Assembly: GCA_008704415.1 (NCBI GenBank)
Contig: VXIS01000106.1
Coordinates: forward strand, 62,001-126,000
Reading direction: 5' to 3'
Length of the DNA stretch: 64,000 nt
Origin: Sphaerosporella brunnea
Lineage: Eukaryota > Ascomycota > Pezizomycetes > Pezizales > Pyronemataceae
A model generated the notes under the pieces. The model saw only the letters and a list, made by a program, of their open reading frames with translations, ran no database searches and was not told the DNA's origin. The position numbers were made by a program, and so were the translations under genes. Shown here piece after piece: positions 55,216-64,000 of the stretch (the stretch's first letter is position 1; every line of letters begins with the position of its first letter).

Positions 55216-56053
55216 GAGGAGGACAATTGAAACTGTTGTCGTTACATTACTAGTTGTCCCTCTGCATTCACATTTCTCGCGTGCTAGTTATGCGTTCTCA
55301 CACGATCACGGTGTGGAGAGTACGAAGTTTTGGAAAGAAACTCTGGGCTATAGTTTTGGCAGAAAGAGCCAGGAGCGACAAGTGTGTTTATTGCGGTCTG
55401 GCCTAGCTAAACGATTGGAGGATACGACACAGCTGGGAAGCGGACAAACCTGCGTAGTCTCCAGCTGCTGTTTCCTGTATAAGGCAGTTTCATTACCTAT
55501 CCGTAGAACGGACATTCAATCCGATGCGGCGATCGTTTTCCTTTCCAGCAGCGACAAATTTCGACTACGTCTATATAGCTATCCCCTAGACCATAGCCAG
55601 CGTTTTTGTTCAAAAAAAAAAAAAAAAACGTGGTGGCTAGAGAATAACATTGTGGAAACGCACAATTCGCCGTCCCAAAAGGTCAAAATAAAAATGTTTC
55701 TAGGTACTTAATGTAGAATACGGTTGTCCGCTGCTGCTGCTGGGTCGGCTACACTCGAGGGGATAGCTTGTGGTTGCCCGATGCCTCTGAATCCAATGTT
55801 TCCTTCCTTTCATGCGCCGCACATCCAATGTAGCCTGTCTCCTGGTCCTCAGAGCAAGCTTTCCAAAAACCCATCGTTCCTGAGTTTCGTTCCACCTCCG
55901 ACCAGAAAAAGTAACATGTGAAGAACAGGAGCAGCAGCATTATGTGGACGTTAATCCCAGCACGCCAGAAAGCCTCAGCGCATTGCGTTGCTCGGTCTGT
56001 TCACACGCAAAACCTCTGTCCCTTCACTAGCGATGGACACAGGTCAGCTTTCT
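55216..56053. other. Spacer before the giant inverted repeat
   Basis: No gene is recognised. A run of about 16 A lies at 55613-55628. Confidence 0.45.
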
Positions 56054-56920
56054 GGAGATATGATTCGGTGATTGGTTCAACCGTGGCGGACGTTGGAGCG
56101 CGAGGATAGCGGCTTTGATGCCCTCGCTCTGGATGCACTATTTTGTTTGGATAGGGTGAGGGTTGGGCTGCTCGTTCCTGTAGTATGAGGTACTCAGTAA
56201 GCAGGTTCCGCGGGAGAGGTGGTGCCAACAGGAGTAAATATCTTCGTCTGTTCACTTTCGCGGTTGCATCGAATCATTTACTCAGAAGAAGGCGTTCGGT
56301 GCACGCTTGAGTGCTGTGGAAACAGCTTGACCAGTCACGCGAAGTTCTGGTGAGGGAGTTTGCTTCAACGGACGTATTTTACAAGGTGTGTGCCGTCGCT
56401 GTCAGAGCTGCAGTCTGGGCGTCTAGGGCGAGCTACGCGCGTGCACGGCGGTAGCTGTGGACTTGGACACGGCGCAATTACCTAATCAGCAATCACAGCT
56501 GTCCAGCTTGCACGACCAACTCAAAAACCACACCCCCCTCTCCCTCTCTCTCCCTACATTCCACCTCTCGCACCTCGACGCTTGTCCCCCAACCGCAGCC
56601 CTCCCCGTTGCACAAGTATATGCCAGCAGTCTATCTGGCACATCGCTTGTTCTCCATCGGTTTTCCTTCGCCTACACCCCACCGCATCTAGCACTCACCA
56701 CGTCTGGGAGCAGCCACCAGACGGTTCGCATAGGCGTTCGCGCTGCTCCTGTGGCTGGCACCTCGCTAGTGCCCGGAGCAGCGCGCAGGGCCCTGATGGA
56801 GCCTCGGATCAGCGGACTGTGCAGACACGGGCGGCAAAGGCATTTCCCTCAAAGACAAATCCTTGCACTGTTGACAAATATCTGACTATCGGCGTTGCTG
56901 GATTCACAGATACGCAACCG

Positions 56921-57585
56921 TGAAGAGGTTTACCGGACCGTTGGTGCGCATTATGCGCACCAACATTGTTCCCCAGCGTCACCAAGACTGAAAATGGGGT
57001 CAACAAAGGTTAGTCCCCTGGATTTGCGAGATGCCGCGAAGTCGCTAACCACCGTGATCGCGTTAGTTTACCTCCCCAAAGGCCACCGGGCCATAAAAAC
57101 GGCCCGACAGTGGCTGAAAAGTTCGAACGTGCCAGTTCCGTGAAGAGGTTTACCGGACCGCTGGTGCGCATTATGCGCAGCAACATTGTTCCCCAGCTCG
57201 TCAAGACTGAAACTGGGGTCAACAAAGGTTAGTCCCCTGGTTTTGCGAGATGCCGCGAAGTCGCTAACCATCGTGATCGCGTTAGTTTACTACCCCAAAG
57301 GCCACCTGGCCATAAAAACGGCCCGACAGTGGCTGACAGGTTCGAATGTGCCAGTTCCGTGAAGAGGTTTACCCGACGGCTGGTGCGCATTATGTGCACC
57401 AACATTGTTCCCCAGCTCGTCACCAAGACCGAAACTGGGGTCAACAAAGGTTAGTCCCCTGGATTTGCGAGATGCCGCGAAGTCGCTAACCATCTTGATC
57501 GCGTTAGTTTACTACCCCAAAGGCCACCGGGCCATAAAAACGGCCCGACAGTGGCTGACAAGTTTGAACGTGCCAGACTGGTTGG
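56921..57585 (+). repeat. Three tandem copies of a unit of about 219 bp
   Basis: Units start at about 56921, 57141 and 57358 with CGTGAAGAGGTTTACC and end with GACAGTGGCTGA-A-GTT. Each has the palindrome TGCGCATTATGCGCA or a variant, a shared AACAAAGGTTAGTCCCCTGG and a GCGATCACG-type core. The units differ by a few percent. Inverted copies with many indels lie at about 62460-63110. Confidence 0.88.
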
Positions 57586-58067
57586 GCTCATCATCCTCCT
57601 TGACCGGAGACCCTCGTTCTGCCCGCGAGACAACGACAGCGATGCTTTAGCACTCTTGATGGCAGAGGCCTCTTGCGTTTTCTTCAGGGCTTCTAACCGG
57701 ACAGCCTCTTTCGCAGCAGCGAGGGTGATGACGAAACCAACCAGTCTGGCGAAGCGGAAACGACAGATCCCATTGGCTCGGTCAAAGCATCCCACAGAAC
57801 CAGCCCAGCTTCCCAAAACCCGAGCAGCCCGTCGGCTTCGCTGGCTATCACGAACACCGAACCACCGCAATGGCAGGGGCGCGGACCCGGAGCTACGCGC
57901 CGAGAATGAAGACTAGGGAGTTGGAGACGAGCACGCTTGGTAGAGGGCCAACGGGTAGGCGGTGGACCTTGGTAGGCTCCCTCTTCCTTTCAAACTTCCC
58001 GGAAAAAATACTGACGTTACTAATTCAGAGCGGAAGAGGCTGAATCCTGAAAGAGGGGGCGGGCACA

Positions 58068-58544
58068 TGTAAGATTATTACACTTACTATGGTTTCTTTC
58101 TTACGTATTTCCTTACTGAAGATATAAAACTTCGTCACAGTAACGATGGTATGATGTCAGTATTCAACGAGATTCTTCGCCTTTCTTTACTACGTCATTT
58201 GGAATCTTCTATCCTTCGCAAGGCAGACTGCGTAGGTCTTATGACCTTCATTTCCTTGTTTTACGGATTTACCACCAAACTATGGCTTCATGTTATGAAT
58301 TCATGTATTTGGCATCGTTGGCTATAAAAGCTGCGAGCGTTTCCTACATTGATTCGTTTCCTCTTTGTTCGATACGGCGTTTCGAGCAGCCCCGATTGTA
58401 TAACATCAATAAATCCTGTTTTGATCAGTGATCTTTTCTCGAGTATCCTCTTTGCATTTATCAAGTCTGGTACAGAACCGGCTCTGGGATTGTTTGCATC
58501 GGTGAAATAGCGGATCTTGTAAGCTCATGAAAAAAAAGGTTACA
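58068..58544 (+). repeat. Diverged solo Gypsy LTR (477 bp)
   Basis: It starts TGTAAGATTATTACACTTAC and ends GGTTACA, like the LTRs at 4708 and 12035, with an internal TATAAAA and AATAAA in the same places. It is shorter and clearly diverged. I see no matching 5-bp duplication at its ends and no internal region, so it is an old solo LTR or a fragment. Confidence 0.85.
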
Positions 58545-59995
58545 GCGAGTAATGGGTATGAATGTAGGGATCGATTTTCTGGCAACATGTAAGGGAATAA
58601 ACCTTTTGTATATATGTTGCGATTGCTTTCTCTCTTGTCTCTACCCAACTGCTTGTGACAAGGATTACAATCGTTGCCAGAAAACATCACATCTTAGATT
58701 AAAGATTGCCCAATATTGGTGGACGGTGTTATAATTGGCTCTACATTGTGTTGAAAGGACTGTGTACGTAGCTTTTGTGAAGAAGTTGCATTTACGTCAG
58801 TATTTCTCCTCAAAACACAGTTAACTATGCCTGGATACGCAAGGCTGAGTGAACTCGGGACGTATTGTTGTTCTGTGTGTTTCGAAGTTCGTCGTTGACC
58901 GCATCACGAAGCAATGTCCGATAATATTTATTTCATCATCTGTTCAACCATGTGCACGTCCTGTCAGCTACGACCATGCAGAGCAAAGAAAGAAAGGAAA
59001 CACAGTTGAGGAACAAATGAGAGCCCACAAAAGAAATAATCTCTCCTCTTGTCTCCAAGAAAAGTGTACTCCATGCTCAGAAGCACTGTCTCTTACGGAA
59101 ACAACCTTGGGTAAGCCACAGTTCCACCTCAGGAGTTTCCCTCTAATCCTGCACTACTTCCCCAGCGTCTCTCTTCCTGCTCCTCCTCTATCGTTCCCCA
59201 GCCGATCCTTCCTCCACCCTTGCCCCCCCCCCCCATAGCCACTTGTGGCGATACCAGTCGGTTGTCGTACAGCAAGGGCTGTCCTGTTGTGTCATCACAA
59301 GGCGGGGGGATAATTCGCGTGGTGAGTTTCGCAGAGAGTATTGCATGACGAACTTGCGAGCAATCTGTGCACCAAGTGCAGAACGGGTGGTCATTCTTGG
59401 GCTTCGGCAATAAGAAGAAAGAAAGAAAGAGACAGAAGGGAGTCATGGGGGAAGGGTAGAAGTCTGTGCGCTCTGGTCCGGTAGTACTGGGCTCCTTGGA
59501 TGCATCAAGGACTCCTCCTGTGGGACCGGCCAGTCTTCAAGTGCTGCTTCCTCTGTCCCCTCGATCGTCGTAGAGCACTCATCGAACCCTTGATGGCGGT
59601 TCCGCTCTTGGAACTCTGGCTTCAGAGGCAATAGAAGTCGTCCTTGGTTCAGAAATTCAACGCTCAAGACTGTCCATCGAGTCGTTGTAGCGTGTGGTGA
59701 ATTGGTGATGACAACGCCTACTTTCCATGTAGTGGCTGGGGTTGCTTACCCACGATCGAGGGGATAAGGAAGCCCCAGTCCTGCGGTCCAATCTCCGTCT
59801 GCCATATCCGTTGCGCGATCTCCGCTCCTACACGGGTGACAGTTTCTCATCGCATCAAGATCGACCGGCGGCGCTTCCTCCTCAGCTGTGGGTATTCCAG
59901 AGGGAGCTTGTGGTCCTGGTCTGCAGCGACTGGCGATGGAAAGAGCCGGAACAACGCAAGAGGGAAAGAAGGGTGAGAAGGGTGGAGCATGGAAT

Positions 59996-60055
59996 GAGCG
60001 GAACGCGCGGGCTGATTTGCGGGGCATGTCAAGCATACGCGTCGCAGGAGTTTGG
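59996..60055. other. Central spacer of the giant inverted repeat (about 60 bp)
   Basis: Unpaired sequence at the centre of symmetry, including GCGGGCTGATTTGCGGGGCA. A very short spacer like this would allow cruciform extrusion or a foldback read. Confidence 0.8.
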
Positions 60056-63000
60056 AATTCCCCATGCTCCACCCTTCTCACCCTTCTTTCCCTCTGCGTT
60101 GTTCCGGCTTTTCCATCGCCAGTCGCTGCAGACCAGGACCACAAGCTCCCTCTGGAATACCCACAGCTGAGGAGGAAGCGCCGCCGGTCGATCTTGATGC
60201 GATGAGAAAACTGTCACCCGTGTAGGAGCGGAGATCGCGCAACGGATATGGCAGACGGAGATTGGACCGCAGGACTGGGGCTTCCTTATCCCTCGATCGT
60301 GGGTAAGCAACCCCAGCCACTACATGGAAAGTAGGCGTTGTTCATCACCAATTCACCACACGCTACAACGACTCGATGGACAGTCTTGAGCGTTGAATTT
60401 CTGAACAAAGGACGACTTCTATTGCCTCTGAAGCCAGAGTTCCAAGAGCGGAACGCCATCAAGGGTTCGATGAGTGCTCTACGACGATCGAGGGGACAGA
60501 GGAAGCAGCACTTGAAGACTGGCCGGGTCCCACAGGAGGAGTCCTTGATGCATCCAAGGAGCCCAGTACTACCGGACCAGAGCGCACAGACTTCTACCCT
60601 TCCCCCATGACTCCCTTCTGTCTCTTTCTTTCTTTCTTCTTATTGCCGAAGCCCAAGAATGACACCGTTCTGCACTGGTGCACAGATTGCTCGCAAGTTC
60701 GTCATGCAATACTCTCTGCGAAACTCACCACGCGAATTATCCCCCGCCTTGTGATGACACAACAGGACAGCCCTTGCTGTACGACAACCGACTGGTATCG
60801 CCACAAGTGGCTATGCAAGGGTGGAGGAAGGATCGGCTGGGGAACGATAGAGGAGGAGCAGGAAGAGAGACGCTGGGGAAGTAGTGCAGGATTAGAGGGA
60901 AACTCCTGAGGTGGAACTGTGGCTTACCCAAGGTTGTTTCCGTAAGAGACAGTGCTTCTGAGCATGGAGTACACTTTTCTTGGAGACAAGAGGAGAGATT
61001 ATTTCTTTTGTGGGCTCTCATTTGTTCCTCAACTGTGTTTCCTTTCTTTCTTTGCTCTGCATGGTCGTAGCTGACAGGACGTGCACATGGTGAACAGATG
61101 ATGAAATAAATATTATCGGACATTGCTTCGTGATGCGGTCAACGACGAACTTCGAAACACACAGAACAACAATACGTCCCGAGTTCACTCAGCCTTGCGT
61201 ATCCAGGCATAGTTAACTGTGTTTTGAGGAGAAATACTGACGTAAATGCAACTTCTTCACAAAGCTACGTACACAGTCCTTTCAACACAATGTAGAGCCA
61301 ATTATAACACCGTCCACCAATATTGGGCAATCTTTAATCTAAGATGTGATGTTTCTGGCAACGATTGTAATCCTTGTCACAAGCAGTTGGGTAGAGACAA
61401 GAGAGAAAGCAATCGCAAACATATATACAAAAGGTTTATTCCCTTACATGTTGCCAGAAAATCGATCCCTACATTCATACCCATTACTCGCTGTAACCTT
61501 TTTTCATGAGCTTACAAGATCCGCTATTTCACCGATGCAAACAATCCCAGAGCCGGTTCTGTACCAGACTTGATAAATGCAAGAGGATACTCGAGAAAAG
61601 ATCACTGATCAAAACAGGATTTATTGATGTTATACAATCGGGGCTGCTCGAAACGCCGTATCGAACAAAGAGAAACGAATCAATGTAGGAAACGCTCGCA
61701 GCTTTTATAGCCAACGATGCCAAATACATGAATTCATAACATGAAGCCATAGTTTGTGGTAAATCCGTAAAACAAGGAAATGAAGGTCATAAGACCTACG
61801 CAGTCTGCCTTGCGAAGGATAGAAGATTCCAAATGACGTAGTAAAGAAAGGCGACGAATCTCGTTGAATACTGACATCATACCATCGTACTGTGACGAAG
61901 TTTTATATCCTCATAGTAAGGAAATACGTAAGAAAGAAACCATAGTAAGTGTACTAATCTTCCATGTGCCGCCCCCTCTTTCAGGATTCAGCCTCTTCCG
62001 CTCTGAAATAGTAACGTCAGTATTTTTTCCGGGAAGTTTGAAAGGAAGAGGGAGCTACCAAGGTCCACCGCCTACCGTGGCCTCTACCAAGCGTGCTCGT
62101 CTCCAACTCCCTAGTCTTCATCTCGGCGCGTAGCTCCGGGTCCGCGCCCATGCATTGCGGTGGTCGGTGTCGTGATAGATAGCCAGCGGAGCCGACGGGC
62201 TGCTCGGTTTTGGGAAGCTGGCTGGTTCTGGGGATTGCTTTGGACCGAGCAATGGGATCTGTCGTTTCCGCTTCGCCAGAGCTGGTGGTCGTCATCACCC
62301 TCGCTGCTGCGAAAGAGGCGTGCCGGTTAGAAGCCCTGAAGCAAAACGCAAGAGCCTCTGCCATCAAGAGTGCTAAAGCATCGCTGGCGTTGTCTCGCGG
62401 GCAGAACGGGGTCTCCGGTCAAGGAGGATGATGAGCCCAACAGTCTGGCACGTTCAAACTTGTCAGCCACTGGTCGGCCGTTTTTCGTTTTAGGACCCGG
62501 TGGCCTTTGGGGTAGTAACTAACGCGATCAAGATGGTAGCGACTTCGCGGCATCTCGCAAATCCAGGGGACTAACTTGTTGACCCCAGTTTCGGTCTTGT
62601 GTGACGAGCTGGGGAACAATGTTGGTGCTACATAATGCGCACCAGCAGGTCGGGTAACACCTCTTCACGGACTGCACATTCGAACCTGTCAGCACTGTCG
62701 GAGCCGTTTTATGCGCCAGGTGGCCTTGGGGTAGTAAACTAACGCGATCACAGATGGTTAGCGACTTCGCGGCATCTCGCAAAACCAGGGACTAACCTTT
62801 GTTGACCCCAGTTTCAGTCTTGACGAGCTGTGGGAGGGAACAATGCTGGCTGCGCATAATGCGCACCAGCGGTCCGAGGGTAACCTACTTCACGGAACTG
62901 GCACGTTCGAACTTTTCAGCACTGTCGGGCCGTTTATGGCCGGTGGCCTGCTTTGGGGAGGTAAACTAACGCGATCACGGTGGTAGCGACTTCGCGGCAT

Positions 63001-64000
63001 CTCGCAATCAGGGGACTAACTTTGTTGACCCCATTTCAGTCTCGGTGACGCGTGGGACCAATGTTGGTGAGCATTTTTAATGCGCACAACGGCCGGTAAA
63101 CCTCTTCACGGTTGCGTAGCTGTGAATCCAGCAACGCCGCGATAGTCAGATATTGTCACAGGGCAAGGATTTGTCTTTGAGGAAATGCCTTTGCCGCCCG
63201 TGTCTGCACAGTCCGCTGATCCGAGGCTCCATCAGGGCCCTGCGCGCCTGCTCCGGGCACTAGCGAGGTGCCAGCACACGGAGCAGCGCGAAACGCCTAT
63301 GCGACCGTCTGGTGGGTGCTCCCAGACGTGGTGAGATGCTAGATGCGGTGGGTGTAGGCGAAGGAAACACACGATGGAGAACACAAGCGATGTGCCAGAT
63401 AGACTGCGGCATATACTTGTGTCACGGGGAGGGCTGCGGTTGGGGACAAGCGTCGCGGTGCGAGACGAGTGGGAATGTAGGGAGAGAGAGGGAGTGAGTG
63501 GGGTGTGGTTTCTTTGAGTTGGTCGTGCAAGCTGGACAGCTGTGATTGCTGATTAGGGTAATTGCTGCCGTGTCCAAGAGTACCACAGTCTGTACGCGTG
63601 CACGCGCGTAGCTCGCCACTCTAGACGCCCAGACTGCAGTGCAGCTCTGACAGCGACGCACACACCTTGTAAAATACGTCCAGTTGAAGCAAACTCCTCA
63701 CCAGAACTTCGCGTGACTGTCAGCCGTTTCCACAGCACTCAAGCGTGCACCAGACACAGCCTTCTTCTGAAGTAAATGATTCCGATGCAACCGCGGAAGT
63801 GACAGACGAAGCAGTATTTACTCCTGTGGCACCACCTCTCCCGCGGGAACTCTGCTCTATGAGTACCTCATACTACAGGACGAGCAGCCATACCCTCACC
63901 CTATCCAAACAAATAGTGCATCAGAGCGAGGGAGCATCAAAGCGACTATCCTCGCGCTCAACGTCCGCCACGGTGAACCAATCAACCGACTCATCTCTCC
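60056..64000 (-). repeat. Giant inverted repeat, right arm (to window end)
   Basis: Inverted copy of 56054-59995. It differs from the left arm mostly by single-base gains and losses, often in homopolymers. For example, the run of 13 C at about 59222-59234 is absent from the matching place near 60815. The inverted Gypsy LTR lies at about 61495-61965 and the 219-bp units at about 62460-63110. The arm may continue beyond the window. Confidence 0.92.

Larger units (their letters stand above)
56054..59995 (+). repeat. Giant inverted repeat, left arm (about 3.94 kb)
   Basis: This arm is the reverse complement of 60056-64000 along its whole length by eye, from GGTTCAACCGTGGCGGACGT near 56073 to the TGGAGCATGG near 59983. 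It contains no recognised gene. In order it holds a pyrimidine-rich patch (56530-56580), three tandem 219-bp units, a diverged Gypsy LTR and a segment with short ORFs such as 59443-59667 on the minus strand, which I cannot assign. Confidence 0.92.

Noticed and set aside
56921..57585. Tandem units as a CRISPR array or rDNA spacer
   Set aside because: Units are head to tail with no unique spacers, and no rRNA sequence is near.
57551..57916. 121-codon open frame after the 219-bp units
   Set aside because: It starts at GTG, has no motif and lies in the repeat arm; its inverted copy is broken by indels.

Overview
The window looks like nuclear DNA of a filamentous ascomycete (Pezizomycotina). The evidence is short spliceosomal introns of 51-65 bp with CTGAC or CTGAT branch sites, a U2 snRNA gene, secreted plant-biomass and amine-oxidising enzymes, and a typical fungal set of transposons: chromovirus Gypsy, Copia, Tad-like LINE, hAT, Helitron and a TA-flanked MITE. 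I cannot name the species. Only three or four host genes are well supported; most of the window is transposon DNA and gene-poor spacer.

Layout. 0-21 kb: a tRNA-like gene with a poly-T terminator (32-133, minus), an unrecognised small ORF (1880-2554), a Helitron helicase fragment (3330-3600), a full-length Gypsy chromovirus (4708-12546) with identical 512-bp LTRs and a CCTAG target duplication, an internally deleted hAT element (13682-14808), a small cysteine-rich N-terminus ORF (17850-18368) and a second, broken Helitron (18893-20600). 21-34 kb: a Copia element (21107-26490) with 221-bp LTRs and a CATGT duplication, whose leader carries eight near-identical hairpins, then a Tad-like LINE on the minus strand (27582-34114) flanked by a 14-bp target duplication.

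34-48 kb is the host-gene island: a four-exon secreted copper amine oxidase (34594-37199, minus), U2 snRNA (about 40093-40279, minus), a HAD-family phosphatase (40879-41628, minus), a MITE (42871-43067) and a two-exon rhamnogalacturonan lyase (45465-47074, plus). 48-56 kb is mostly unrecognised: three copies of an LTR-like repeat (one is at 15.8 kb), a Copia RT fragment, a possible spliced gene ending at 53543, a 1-kb cluster of GC-rich hairpins (53887-54899) and a G-rich tandem repeat.

56.05-64.0 kb is one giant inverted repeat: two arms of about 3.9 kb around a spacer of about 60 bp, each arm with a diverged copy of the Gypsy LTR and three tandem copies of a 219-bp unit. The right arm differs from the left mainly by single-base indels, so either a real foldback or an assembly artefact is possible.

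The host genes do not form a pathway. Two secreted enzymes, one for pectin side-chain cleavage and one for amine oxidation, fit a plant-associated or saprotrophic life. The strongest candidates for something undescribed are the Copia leader hairpin array, where one stem pair changes with its partner, and the GC-rich hairpin cluster at 54 kb.
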